From Flammeovirgaceae bacterium (lineage in GTDB: Bacteria; Bacteroidota; Bacteroidia; Cytophagales; Cyclobacteriaceae), in assembly GCA_947457025.1 (NCBI GenBank), contig CANGUI010000025.1, forward strand, positions 1 through 13,214: a DNA stretch of 13,214 bases, in the 5' to 3' direction. Every line of letters begins with the position of its first letter. Position 1 is the stretch's first letter. This document shows, in pieces, positions 1-8,844 of the stretch. The position numbers and the translations under genes were made by a program. Under the pieces are notes generated by a model, which was not told the DNA's origin, ran no database searches, and worked only from the letters and a program-made list of their open reading frames with translations.

Positions 1-308
1 GCCTCACACGGAGCCGGGCAGATGCGCCCCGTAAACTCCGGAAAGTTGTTTGTCGAGATGAGCAACTCATACGCGAGTTTCCAGTTGCTCTGATAGACTG
101 CATCGTTAAATTCGGGGATGATGTTGCCAAGCGGGCAACCCTGGTGGCAGAACGGCACACCGCAGTCCATACAACGGGTGGCCTGCTTTACAGTGATGGC
201 GGGATCAACGGTGCCCTCTACCTCGAGATAATCCTTGGTGCGTACGCCTACCGCGCGCTTCGGGGGCAGTTGTCGGCTGTTTTCTAAAAATCCGGTGGGT
301 TTGGCCAT
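1..308 (-). CDS. gltD: glutamate synthase small subunit GltD, N-terminal part (runs off left edge)
   Basis: Small subunit of NADPH-dependent glutamate synthase, which takes electrons from NADPH through FAD and Fe-S clusters and passes them to GltB. Only the first 102 residues are in the window. The start is the ATG at 308-306, giving [13 protein letters not shown]. Visible cysteines are C46-x2-C49-x4-C54-x3-C58, in the family context CGVPFC..GCPLGN.IPEFN, plus a second pair C97 and C101 in GRICPAPCE; these are the ligands of the N-terminal 4Fe-4S clusters in this family. The FAD and NADPH Rossmann domains would lie beyond the edge. The start codon lies 4 bases after the gltB stop, so the two are almost certainly one transcript with coupled translation. 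No break is seen in the part present. Confidence 0.95.
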   Translation of the reverse strand, partial: MAKPTGFLENSRQLPPKRAVGVRTKDYLEVEGTVDPAITVKQATRCMDCGVPFCHQGCPLGNIIPEFNDAVYQSNWKLAYELLISTNNFPEFTGRICPAPCE

Positions 309-312
309 GGTA

Positions 313-3300
313 TCAGAGAGGTAATTGCGTGGGTTGCATTACGGCTTTGGATTTTTCCAGCGCCTTCTTGTAATCCATCGGCATGACTTTGATAAACTGT
401 TTCACAGCATGTGGCCAATAGCTGATGATGTGCGCAGCCACCTCGCTGCGCGTAAGGCGCTGATGGAGTTCCACCTTGGCGCGGAGCAGGCGTTCATCTT
501 CGGCCTCAAGCACTTCAAGATAAACCATTTCAGTATTACAGTTACGCACGAAATGTTTGTTCACATCCCAGACATAGGCTATGCCGCCACTCATGCCGGC
601 AGCGAAATTGCGGCCCGTGTCGCCCAGCACAATAACCAGGCCACCGGTCATGTATTCGCAGCCATGATCGCCAACTCCTTCCACCACCACTTCGGCGCCC
701 GAGTTGCGCACCGCAAAGCGCTCACCGGCGAGGCCGCGGATGTAAGCGTGGCCGGAGGTTGCCCCGTAGAAAGCCACATTGCCGATGATCATGTTACGCG
801 CTGGTTGGAAGGTTGAGCGCGCATCTGGGTAAATCATGAGTTTCCCTCCCGACAAGCCTTTGCCCACATAATCGTTGGCATCGCCTTCCAGTTCAAAACT
901 AACACCGGGAGCAGCAAATGCCCCAAAACTCTGGCCGGCAGTACCCTTGAATTTGTAGGCAATGGTGTCTTCCGGCAAGCCGGGCTTATGCCAGGTTTTT
1001 GAGATGGCGTACGACAACATCGTGCCCACGGCGCGGTGTTGGTTGGTGATCTGATACTCGCCCCTGACCGGCCTGGCTTCCGCAAGTGCCGCCGCGGCAT
1101 CTTCGATCAGGCGGTGATCCAATACGTCCGCGATGCCGTGGTCTTGCTCTTCCTGTTTAAATAGTGCCGTGACCTGGCTGCCCGGTTCCTGATACAAGAT
1201 GGGGGTAAGGTCGAGGTGCTGATATTTCCAGTGTTGATCGAGGGGTCGTAGTTCGAGCCGCGCGGTTTGTCCCACCATTTCATCCACGGTGCGGAAGCCC
1301 AGTTCGGCCATGATTTCGCGCAGCTCTTCCGCGAGAAAGGAAAACAGGTTGACCACGTATTCGGGCTTGCCTGTGAAGAGGGCACGCAGCTCCTTGTTTT
1401 GGGTGGCCACCCCAACGGGACATGTGTTGAGATGACATTTGCGCATCATGATGCAGCCCGTGGTGACGAGTGCCGCTGTGGCCACACCCCATTCTTCCGC
1501 GCCAAGCAGTGCCGCCATTGCCAGATCGCGGCCGGTGCGAATCTGTCCATCGGTTTGCAGCACCACCCGTCCGCGCAGTTTGTTGCGTACCAGCGTTTGA
1601 TGGGTTTCGGCCAGTCCGAGTTCCCACGGCAACCCGGCGTGGCGAATGGAACTGATGGGCGACGCACCCGTGCCGCCATCGTGGCCGGAAATGAGAATCA
1701 CATCTGCATGTGCTTTTGCCACACCCGAAGCGATGGTGCCAACACCCGCCTCCGAGACCAGCTTGACACTGATGCGAGCTTCGCGGTTGGCATTTTTCAA
1801 ATCAAAGATCAGCTGGGCCAGATCCTCGATGGAGTAGATGTCGTGATGGGGCGGCGGTGAGATCAATCCCACTCCCGGTGTGGAATGGCGCACCCGACCT
1901 ATCCATTCGTCAACCTTGTGGGCGGGAAGCTGGCCGCCCTCGCCGGGCTTTGCGCCCTGCGCCATCTTGATCTGCAACTCCCGGGCATTCACCAGGTAAT
2001 AGCTCGTTACGCCAAACCTGCCCGACGCCACTTGCTTGATGGCGGAGTTTTCCCAGTCGCCATTTTCTTTGCGCCGAAACCGCGCGTCATCTTCACCCCC
2101 CTCACCGCTGTTGCTCTTGCCGCCAATGCGGTTCATGGCGATCGCCAGCGTAGCATGCGCTTCGTGTGAGATTGAGCCAAAAGACATGGCCCCGGTGGCA
2201 AACCGCCTGAAAATATTTTCTTTCGGCTCCACTTCACTGAGGGGCACCGGCTTGCCTTTGCGAAAGCGCAGCAGGCTGCGCAGCGTGATGGCTTTTTCGC
2301 TTTGCTCGTTGATCAGGCGACTGTATTTCCTGAAAACGCTGTAGTCGTTTGTCTTGGTAGCGTGCTGAAGCAGGTGGATGGTTTGCGGATTGAATAAATG
2401 CACTTCGCCGCGTTGCTTCCATTGGTAAATGCCACCCACTTCCAGATGCGGGTTCGGATTTTGCACCGGCGGAAAAGCCATGCGGTGTTTGGCAAGGGCC
2501 TCGCGCGCGATGTCATCCAGCGTGAGGCCTTCAATGCGCGACACGGTGCCGGTGAAGTAGCGGTCCACCACGGCGCGGCTCAACCCCAGAGCCTCGAAAA
2601 TCTGCGCCCCATGGTATGACTGAAGGGTGCTGATGCCCATCTTGCTCATGATTTTGAGCAGCTCCCCCTCTACGGCACGTTTGTAATTGTAGATGGCCTG
2701 CTCTTCCGACAAATCCGCGCGCAGCAAGTTGCGTTTCTTCATGTCGTGTATCGTTTGATACACGAGGTACGGATTCACGCCGCTGGCGCCAAAGCCCAAC
2801 AGCGTGGCATAATGGTGAGTCTCCCATACATCGCCCGCCTCCACCAGCAAGCCCACCTTACCGCGCAGCCCTTTGCGAATCAAGTCGTGGTGCACGGCTG
2901 CCACCGCCAAAAGTGAAGGGATCTGGGCATGACCGGAATCGAAGCTGCGATCAGAGAGGATGATGATCGTGAAGCCGTCTTCGATAGCGTCGGACACATA
3001 CTGGCACACACGGTTGAGGCCGCGTTCCATGGCCCTCGGCTGCCCATCCGTTTTGAAATAGGTATAGATGGTTTTCGTTTGCAGGTGGCGGTGATCGATG
3101 TAGCGGATCTTCTCCAGTTCGGTATTTGAAAGCACGGGAGAAGGCAGTTCGAGGGTAAGGCAGTGCTCCGGTGATTCCTCCAGCAGGTTCAGCGAGCCCC
3201 CCACATGCGTGCACAGCGACATGATCATGCGCTCACGGATCGGATCAATAGGCGGATTGGTGACCTGTGCAAAGAGTTGTTTGAAATAGCCGGACAGGTG

Positions 3301-4836
3301 CTGTGCCTGTTGTGAAAGCACCGCCAGCGGGGTGTCGTTGCCCATGGATCCGAGCGCCTCTTTTCCGGTTTCGCACATCTGGGTGAGAATCACGCGCAGG
3401 TCTTCGGTGGTGAAACCGAACGAGATCTGGCGTTTCAAAAAAGTGACAGGATCGTATTTGTGAAAGCTGCCGCCGGGCTGGGGCAGGTCTTGCAGGCGCA
3501 CTTTGTTCTCGGCTACCCATTTTCCGTAGGGTTGCTGGGTGCAGATCTTTTTCTTCAGCTCCTCATCGCTCACGATGCGGCCCTGCTCCATATCGACCAC
3601 AAACATCTTGCCGGGCTGAAGGCGTCCCTTCTGGACCACGCGGGCGGGGTCTACATCCAGCACGCCTACTTCCGACGCCATGATCACCACATCGTCATCG
3701 GTTACCACATAGCGCGAGGGACGCAGCCCGTTGCGGTCGAGCGTGGCGCCCACCATTTTTCCGTCCGTAAAGGTGATGGATGCGGGGCCGTCCCACGGTT
3801 CCATAATATTGGCGTGGTATTCGTAGAAGTCGCGCTTTTCTTTGCTCATGTTATCGTTGCCGTCCCACGCCTCGGGAATGAGCATCATCATGACATGTGG
3901 CAGCGAGCGCCCCGCATGCACGAGAAGTTCGATCACGTTGTCGAGGTTGGAAGAATCCGACTGTGCCGGGTTGCAGATCGGCACCAGCATGTCTAACTCC
4001 TCGCGCGAAAAGTAGCGCGATTCAAAAAATGCTTCCTTCGATTTCAGCCAGTTGATGTTCCCCTGTACCGTATTGATTTCTCCATTGTGGGCAATGTAGC
4101 GAAATGGCTGGGCCAGCCGCCAGGAGGGGAACGTGTTGGTGGAAAAGCGCGAATGAATCACCGCCAGTGCCGAAACTACGGATTCGTTTTCCAGATCCGG
4201 GAAGTAGTAGCGCAGCTGCCCGGAGGTGAGCATGCCTTTGTACGAAATGGTTTTGCAGGAAAGTGACGAAAAATAGAATTGCTGCCCGACGCCCTGCACC
4301 GAGTCGGATACGAGGCGGGTAACATACTTGCGCAGCACAAATAATTTGCGCTCAAAACCCTCCGGTTGCATGACACCATCGGGGCGCTGCACAAAAACCT
4401 GCTCCATAACCGGCTCTGCCTCCCGGGCAGAATCACCCAACGCCGTATTGACGACCGGCAGCGCGCGATAGCCCAGCAACTTCATCTTCATGCGCTTGAT
4501 CTGACGGTTCAGCACCGTTCGGCATTCCTCCCGCAGGCGTGCATCCGGAGGGAAAAATACCTGCCCTACACCGTAGGTGCCCACTGAGGGCAACTTGAAG
4601 CCCAGGCCTGTACACGCATCAACCAGAAACTCGTGTGGAATCTGAATGAGAATTCCGGCTCCATCACCTGTGTTCGGTTGACAGCCACAGGCACCCCGGT
4701 GGCTCATGCGCTCCAACATCGTCAGCGCGTCGGTAACGATCTGGTGCGACTTCCTCCCCTTCATGTTGGCAATGAAACCAACCCCACACGAATCCCTCTC
4801 AAACAAAGGGTGATACAACGACTTACTCAAGTTCAA
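313..4836 (-). CDS. gltB: glutamate synthase (NADPH) large subunit GltB
   Basis: Large subunit of glutamate synthase (GOGAT); it hydrolyses glutamine and transfers the ammonia to 2-oxoglutarate, giving two glutamates, in the cytoplasm. At 1507 residues it has the usual full length. Order of domains: a class II (Ntn) glutamine amidotransferase whose nucleophile is C17 after a short propeptide ([10 protein letters not shown]), with LAQPFR and HNGEINT near residues 240-260; a central domain; an FMN TIM barrel from about residue 800 with [12 protein letters not shown] at 905-916 and [10 protein letters not shown] from 1051; 3Fe-4S cysteines C1128, C1134 and C1139; and a glycine-rich beta-helix at about 1255-1490. 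The start is a TTG: an in-frame TAA lies at 4845-4843, and no ATG or GTG occurs between it and C17. The TTG at 4830 is an alternative. gltD follows after 4 bases. No frameshift or missing key residue is seen. Confidence 0.97.
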   Translation of the reverse strand: MNLSKSLYHPLFERDSCGVGFIANMKGRKSHQIVTDALTMLERMSHRGACGCQPNTGDGAGILIQIPHEFLVDACTGLGFKLPSVGTYGVGQVFFPPDARLREECRTVLNRQIKRMKMKLLGYRALPVVNTALGDSAREAEPVMEQVFVQRPDGVMQPEGFERKLFVLRKYVTRLVSDSVQGVGQQFYFSSLSCKTISYKGMLTSGQLRYYFPDLENESVVSALAVIHSRFSTNTFPSWRLAQPFRYIAHNGEINTVQGNINWLKSKEAFFESRYFSREELDMLVPICNPAQSDSSNLDNVIELLVHAGRSLPHVMMMLIPEAWDGNDNMSKEKRDFYEYHANIMEPWDGPASITFTDGKMVGATLDRNGLRPSRYVVTDDDVVIMASEVGVLDVDPARVVQKGRLQPGKMFVVDMEQGRIVSDEELKKKICTQQPYGKWVAENKVRLQDLPQPGGSFHKYDPVTFLKRQISFGFTTEDLRVILTQMCETGKEALGSMGNDTPLAVLSQQAQHLSGYFKQLFAQVTNPPIDPIRERMIMSLCTHVGGSLNLLEESPEHCLTLELPSPVLSNTELEKIRYIDHRHLQTKTIYTYFKTDGQPRAMERGLNRVCQYVSDAIEDGFTIIILSDRSFDSGHAQIPSLLAVAAVHHDLIRKGLRGKVGLLVEAGDVWETHHYATLLGFGASGVNPYLVYQTIHDMKKRNLLRADLSEEQAIYNYKRAVEGELLKIMSKMGISTLQSYHGAQIFEALGLSRAVVDRYFTGTVSRIEGLTLDDIAREALAKHRMAFPPVQNPNPHLEVGGIYQWKQRGEVHLFNPQTIHLLQHATKTNDYSVFRKYSRLINEQSEKAITLRSLLRFRKGKPVPLSEVEPKENIFRRFATGAMSFGSISHEAHATLAIAMNRIGGKSNSGEGGEDDARFRRKENGDWENSAIKQVASGRFGVTSYYLVNARELQIKMAQGAKPGEGGQLPAHKVDEWIGRVRHSTPGVGLISPPPHHDIYSIEDLAQLIFDLKNANREARISVKLVSEAGVGTIASGVAKAHADVILISGHDGGTGASPISSIRHAGLPWELGLAETHQTLVRNKLRGRVVLQTDGQIRTGRDLAMAALLGAEEWGVATAALVTTGCIMMRKCHLNTCPVGVATQNKELRALFTGKPEYVVNLFSFLAEELREIMAELGFRTVDEMVGQTARLELRPLDQHWKYQHLDLTPILYQEPGSQVTALFKQEEQDHGIADVLDHRLIEDAAAALAEARPVRGEYQITNQHRAVGTMLSYAISKTWHKPGLPEDTIAYKFKGTAGQSFGAFAAPGVSFELEGDANDYVGKGLSGGKLMIYPDARSTFQPARNMIIGNVAFYGATSGHAYIRGLAGERFAVRNSGAEVVVEGVGDHGCEYMTGGLVIVLGDTGRNFAAGMSGGIAYVWDVNKHFVRNCNTEMVYLEVLEAEDERLLRAKVELHQRLTRSEVAAHIISYWPHAVKQFIKVMPMDYKKALEKSKAVMQPTQLPL

Positions 4837-5007
4837 CTCAGGTTAAGCGTTGAAGGTACAGCTATTGCCTGCTTCGGAAAAAAGATCTTCCAAATTTTAT
4901 TTTGGCAAAACGAACATTCAGTAGCGAAAACGTTTGAGAAAGATGATCATGTCATCAGGAAATGTTCCCCAGGTGCAGCCGGATTAAAATTCCTTGATGG
5001 GCATCTG

Positions 5008-5065
5008 CCTCACGTGCAAAATGGTGAGGTGTAACCCCCGGGCGATTATTGTGCTCACCTCTTTT
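5008..5065. repeat. overlapping inverted repeats with mutually exclusive pairing
   Basis: CCTCAC at 5008-5013 is the reverse complement of GTGAGG at 5024-5029 (10-base loop). The same middle segment also pairs the other way: GAGGTG at 5026-5031 with CACCTC at 5056-5061, which is followed by TTTT at 5062-5065. The two hairpins cannot form together. Stems are only 6 bp, so this may be a protein-binding site, an RNA switch or chance. It lies about 220 bp before the efflux promoter and about 170 bp upstream of gltB. Confidence 0.3.
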
Positions 5066-5261
5066 CGGCTAATAAAAACGAGGTCCACCAATTCACAACC
5101 GGGATTCGGCGTCTGGCTGGTCAGGCTGCTTCCACGTTCTGAACCGGCGATTTTTGCGTTGAATTTGCACCCAGTCCGAAAAGCGCCAGCGGTTAAGGAT
5201 CACGTCCATGCGGGGGCGCACGCTGCAACAGCCGCCGGGAAAAAATCGAGTCCAATGAAGA

Positions 5262-5293
5262 TGTGATTTACGTGCCGCGGTTTCGTACCTTTG
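5262..5293 (+). promoter_or_regulatory. Bacteroidota-type promoter of the efflux operon
   Basis: TACCTTTG at 5286-5293 matches the Bacteroidota sigma-ABfr -7 consensus TAnnTTTG at every specified base. Twenty bases upstream lies TGTG at 5262-5265, three of four matches to the -33 TTTG box. Transcription would be expected to begin at about 5297-5300. This leaves a leader of about 20 bases before the ATG at 5319, or essentially none before the GTG at 5298. The motif is short, so chance is possible, but it sits directly in front of the first gene of the operon. Confidence 0.55.
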
Positions 5294-5297
5294 ACGT

Positions 5298-5678
5298 GTG
5301 CGCCACGCAGCAATCGGCATGTTGATACTTTTCCTGGCGGGAAGTCTAGTGGACTTTCGCGAGTGGAGCAAACTGCCCGAACTGGCCACCCACTTTAGCG
5401 AACACCGTACGAAAAATCCGACCCTTTCCTTTTCGGAATTCTTGTTTTTGCATTACGGTGCCGGTGCTGATCATCACCAACCGGAAGAGCCGGTTCAACA
5501 CAAACAACTGCCATTCGGTGCCACAGCGCAGATAATGGCTGCATTCTTCTGCCCCCAGCCGCAGGCCACACTGGTTGCCGGCCCGTTCGTTGCAATCCCG
5601 CTGTCTTTTCGCCTGTGTGATTCTTCCCTGCCGCCTGCCCGGACGGCCCAAGCCATCTGGCAGCCACCGCGAGCCTGA
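5298..5678 (+). CDS. small exported protein of a Bacteroidota metal-efflux locus, IWQPP C-terminus
   Basis: Protein of 126 residues (GTG start at 5298) or 119 (ATG at 5319), function unknown. It begins with a hydrophobic segment that would serve as signal peptide or membrane anchor. This is followed by SKLPELATHFSEHR, a short His-rich stretch (HYGAGADHHQ...VQHKQLPF), and ends in IWQPPRA. From memory, proteins with this layout (LPxLxxHxxEH, then QLPF, then a terminal IWQPP) are common as 'hypothetical protein' directly before CzcA-type pumps in Bacteroidota, which is why I call it a real gene. The position 46 bp before the pump gene and the histidines suggest a periplasmic metal-related accessory role; this is inference. 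The GTG start gives a better signal peptide (Arg2 and His3 before the hydrophobic run); the predicted transcription start favours the ATG. An in-frame TGA at 5292-5294 excludes earlier starts. Confidence 0.75.
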   Translation: MRHAAIGMLILFLAGSLVDFREWSKLPELATHFSEHRTKNPTLSFSEFLFLHYGAGADHHQPEEPVQHKQLPFGATAQIMAAFFCPQPQATLVAGPFVAIPLSFRLCDSSLPPARTAQAIWQPPRA

Positions 5679-5724
5679 GCATTCACTTCTTTTTGGGTTT
5701 TAATTTTCTGCAGAAGAATCGCTT

Positions 5725-8700
5725 ATGCTCTATTCCATCATTTCGTTTTCCATCCGGAACAAAATCATTGTCGCGCTCCTCACGCTCGCACTTGTGTTGT
5801 GGGGTGGCTATTCTGTAACCCGACTGCCAATTGATGCAGTGCCGGACATCACGAACAACCAGGTACAAGTCATCACCGTATCACCCAGCCTGGCGGCCCC
5901 CGAAATCGAACGGTTGGTAACCTTTCCGGTGGAACAAACCATGGCTACCATTCCGGGAATAACCGAAATCAGATCCTTCTCCCGGTTTGGCTTGTCGGTG
6001 GTGACAATTGTTTTTACCGATGCAACGGATGTCTACTGGGCGCGTCAGCAGGTAAACGAACGCCTCGCACAGGCACAAAGCCTCATTCCCGACGGGACGG
6101 GCAGTCCGGAGCTGGCCCCGCTCACGACCGGGCTCGGTGAGATCTACCAGTATATCGTGCGCCCCAAAAAAGGCTACGAAGGAAAATTCAGCAGCATGGA
6201 GTTGCGCACCATTCAGGATTGGATTGTGCGCAGGCAGTTGCTGGGTGTGGAGGGCGTAGCGGATGTGGCCAGCTGGGGTGGCGAGCTGAAACAATACGAA
6301 ATTGCCATTCACATCGAGCGGCTGCGCAGTGCCAACGTCACCATTCCCGATGTGCTGGAGGCCCTGCGTCAAAACAATCAAAACACCGGCGGCGCCTACA
6401 TCGATGCGCAGCCCTACGCCTACTTTATCCGAAGCGAAGGGTTGATCAACACCTTCCAGGATATTGAGGCGATCGTGGTAAAAAATAATCCAAACGGCCT
6501 GCCGGTGCTGATCCGCGATGTAGCCTCCGTTCGGCTGGGCTATGCCACACGCTACGGGGCGGTAGTGTATAACGACCAGGGCGAAGTGGCGGGCGCCGTT
6601 GTGATGATGCTCAAGGGAGCCAACTCCTCGCAGGTCATCGAAAATGTGAAGGCCCGCATCGAACAAATTCGCGCCACGCTGCCCGAAGGAGTGGAAGTTT
6701 ACCCGTTTCTTGATCGCACCAAATTGGTCAACAATGCCATCGACACGGTTACCCGAAACCTAGGCGAGGGGGCGCTAATCGTGGTGTTTGTGCTTGTGCT
6801 GATGCTCGGCAACCTGCGCGCCGGGCTGATTGTAGCTTCGGTGATCCCGCTGGCGATGCTGTTTGCCATTGCGATGATGAATTTTTTTGGTGTGTCCGGC
6901 AACCTGATGAGCCTTGGGGCTATCGACTTCGGTTTGATTGTGGATGGCGCGGTGATCATCGTGGAGGCGACCCTGCACCACCTGGGCGTCTCACAAACGG
7001 TAACCCGGCTGACGCAAGACGAAATGGACCTCGAGGTGAAGCAGGCCGCGAATAAGATGATGCGCTCGGCCGCATTCGGACAGATCATCATCCTGATTGT
7101 ATACTTGCCCATTTTGTCGCTGGTGGGCATCGAAGGCAAGATGTTCAAGCCCATGGCGCAGACGGTGGCGTTCGCGATCATCGGAGCCCTGCTGCTGAGC
7201 CTCACCTACGTGCCCATGGTTTCTTCGCTGCTGCTCAGCAAAACCACGGGCCACAAGCGAAATATCTCTGACCGGCTGATGGAGGCCCTGCATACCATCT
7301 ACGCGCCCACGATCGCCCGCGCCCTGCAGCACCGCCTCAAAGTGGTGGTCGCTGCCGTGCTGATGTTTGTGGCCAGCATGGGCGTTTTCTTCAGCCTGGG
7401 CGGGGAGTTTATTCCCACCCTCGATGAAGGTGACTTTGCCGTAGACACACGCGTGATTACCGGGAGTTCATTGTCAGAAAGTGTGGCCGCGACCCAGCGC
7501 GCCGCCCGCGTACTGCTCGACCACTTTCCGGAGGTGAAAGAAGTTGTGATTAAAACCGGAACATCCGAAATCCCTACCGACCCGATGAGCATTGAGGCCA
7601 GCGACCTGATGGTCGTTTTGAAAGAACGCGCTGCCTGGACGTCGGCTGCTTCGCGCGATGAACTGGCCGAAAAAATGCAGCAGGTGCTGGAAGAAAAAGT
7701 GCCGGGTGTGTCGTTTGGATTCCAGCAACCCATCCAAATGCGATTCAATGAGTTGATGACAGGAGCCCGACAGGATGTGGTGGTAAAGATCTATGGAGAA
7801 GACCTGAACCTGCTGGCACGCTATGCCGATGACCTGGGCCACATTGCGCGCACGGTGCCGGGCGCTGTAGACGTGTTTGTAGAACCCATAGGCGGGCTGC
7901 GCCAGATTGTCGTGCGTTACCACCGCGATCAGATTGCCCGCTTCGGACTATCCGTGGAGAAAATCAACCAGACGATTAACGCGGCATTTTCCGGCGCATT
8001 GGCCGGGCAGGTATTCGAAAATGAAAAACGGTTTGATCTCGTTGTACGCCTCGCAGGCGAACAACGTAAAAACATCGAACAGGTACGCCAGCTCTATGTG
8101 GCTGCCCCTTCCGGGATGCAGATTCCGCTTCATCAGCTGGCCGACGTTGATTTGGAAGAGGGCCCCAACCAAATCCAACGCGATGATGCTAAGCGCCGCG
8201 TGATCGTTGGATTCAATGTGCGTGGCCGCGATGTGGAATCCATCGTAACGGAAATCCAGACCAAGTTGCGCACCGAGTTACAAATGGAACCGGGATATTA
8301 CGTAACGTTTGGAGGTTCTTTCAAAAACCTGGAAGAGGCCAAGCAACGCCTGCTCGTGGCGGTGCCGGTGGCGCTGGCCCTGATATTTCTGCTGCTGTTT
8401 TTTACCTTCCACTCCTTGCGGCAGGGCTTGCTGATCTACACAGCCATTCCACTCTCGGCCATCGGGGGTGTGTTTGCCCTCTGGCTCCGCGACATGCCTT
8501 TCAGCATCTCCGCCGGCGTGGGGTTCATCGCCTTGTTTGGCGTGGCCGTGTTGAATGGCATTGTGCTGATCGCAGAATTCAACCGGCTGCGCGACAACGG
8601 TATAGCCGATGTGTTCACCATCGTGCGCGAAGGTACAGCGCTCCGCCTCCGCCCCGTGTTGATGACCGCGCTGGTGGCCTCGCTCGGCTTTTTACCGATG

Positions 8701-8844
8701 GCCTTATCCGAAACCTCGGGAGCGGAAGTGCAACGCCCGCTGGCCACCGTTGTCATTGGCGGCCTGATCTCCGCGACGTTGCTTACGCTGATCGTACTGC
8801 CTGTTTTGTATACCTACTTTGAAAAAACATCCGACAAAAAATGA
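5725..8844 (+). CDS. czcA: CzcA/CusA-family heavy-metal efflux RND pump
   Basis: Inner-membrane proton-driven RND pump of the heavy-metal (HME) class, working as a trimer with an adaptor and an outer-membrane channel. At 1039 residues it has the canonical unfused length. TM1 is at about 10-31 (start MLYSIISF, ATG 5725), then the first periplasmic porter domain. TM2-6 begin near 350, TM7 is at about 538-556 followed by GGEFIPTLDEGDF, and TM8-12 run from about 875 to the end. TM4 carries the CzcA-type proton-relay signature DFGxxxDGAxxxVE, with D401, D407 and E414. The following residue is Ala instead of the Asn of Cupriavidus CzcA, as I recall in Bacteroidota relatives. RFNELMTGARQDVVVKIYG is typical of this branch. 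The signature points to divalent ions (Zn, Co, Cd, Ni) more than Cu/Ag, but the substrate cannot be fixed from sequence. The protein ends shortly after TM12, with no fused TolC-like domain. The adaptor gene overlaps its last 4 bases. Confidence 0.95.
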   Translation: MLYSIISFSIRNKIIVALLTLALVLWGGYSVTRLPIDAVPDITNNQVQVITVSPSLAAPEIERLVTFPVEQTMATIPGITEIRSFSRFGLSVVTIVFTDATDVYWARQQVNERLAQAQSLIPDGTGSPELAPLTTGLGEIYQYIVRPKKGYEGKFSSMELRTIQDWIVRRQLLGVEGVADVASWGGELKQYEIAIHIERLRSANVTIPDVLEALRQNNQNTGGAYIDAQPYAYFIRSEGLINTFQDIEAIVVKNNPNGLPVLIRDVASVRLGYATRYGAVVYNDQGEVAGAVVMMLKGANSSQVIENVKARIEQIRATLPEGVEVYPFLDRTKLVNNAIDTVTRNLGEGALIVVFVLVLMLGNLRAGLIVASVIPLAMLFAIAMMNFFGVSGNLMSLGAIDFGLIVDGAVIIVEATLHHLGVSQTVTRLTQDEMDLEVKQAANKMMRSAAFGQIIILIVYLPILSLVGIEGKMFKPMAQTVAFAIIGALLLSLTYVPMVSSLLLSKTTGHKRNISDRLMEALHTIYAPTIARALQHRLKVVVAAVLMFVASMGVFFSLGGEFIPTLDEGDFAVDTRVITGSSLSESVAATQRAARVLLDHFPEVKEVVIKTGTSEIPTDPMSIEASDLMVVLKERAAWTSAASRDELAEKMQQVLEEKVPGVSFGFQQPIQMRFNELMTGARQDVVVKIYGEDLNLLARYADDLGHIARTVPGAVDVFVEPIGGLRQIVVRYHRDQIARFGLSVEKINQTINAAFSGALAGQVFENEKRFDLVVRLAGEQRKNIEQVRQLYVAAPSGMQIPLHQLADVDLEEGPNQIQRDDAKRRVIVGFNVRGRDVESIVTEIQTKLRTELQMEPGYYVTFGGSFKNLEEAKQRLLVAVPVALALIFLLLFFTFHSLRQGLLIYTAIPLSAIGGVFALWLRDMPFSISAGVGFIALFGVAVLNGIVLIAEFNRLRDNGIADVFTIVREGTALRLRPVLMTALVASLGFLPMALSETSGAEVQRPLATVVIGGLISATLLTLIVLPVLYTYFEKTSDKK

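Larger units (their letters stand above)
4837..5297. other. divergent intergenic region between gltB and the efflux operon
   Basis: About 460 bp between the gltB start (minus strand) and the small exported protein gene (plus strand). It must carry the promoters of both. On the plus strand there is a perfect TAnnTTTG box at 5286-5293. On the minus strand, TAAAATTTG at 4899-4891 resembles a -7 box but with one base too many in the spacer and no TTTG at the right distance, so the gltB promoter is not settled. Short inverted repeats lie at 5008-5061. Short open frames here on both strands look like chance: they have no recognisable family and low-complexity, Arg/Pro/Lys-rich composition. No tRNA or IS remnant was seen. 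Confidence 0.7.

Noticed and set aside
325..3996. Long plus-strand open frames inside gltB (163, 197 and 178 codons among others)
   Set aside because: They lie antisense to a complete, well-conserved GltB. The products are His/Ala/Arg-rich with no recognisable motif, as expected from the mirror frame of a GC-rich coding region.
4994..5266. Plus-strand frame of 90 codons and an opposing 98-codon frame (5093-5389) between gltB and the efflux operon
   Set aside because: Composition is basic and irregular, with no signal peptide, domain or familiar motif. The minus-strand one overlaps the better-supported small exported protein.
5701..5708. TAATTTTC before the pump gene as an internal promoter
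   Set aside because: One mismatch to the -7 box in an AT-rich spacer and no TTTG at the -33 distance; the 46-bp gap fits cotranscription.
6925..6969. Ala in place of Asn after the VE of the pump's TM4 signature as a defect
   Set aside because: I recall the same Ala in Bacteroidota members of this pump group, and D401, D407 and E414 are all present, so it is a lineage variant and not damage.
5881..7923. Minus-strand frames of 261, 168 and 149 codons inside the RND pump gene
   Set aside because: Shadows of czcA. The pump frame is intact with all family motifs, and the antisense products have no family features.
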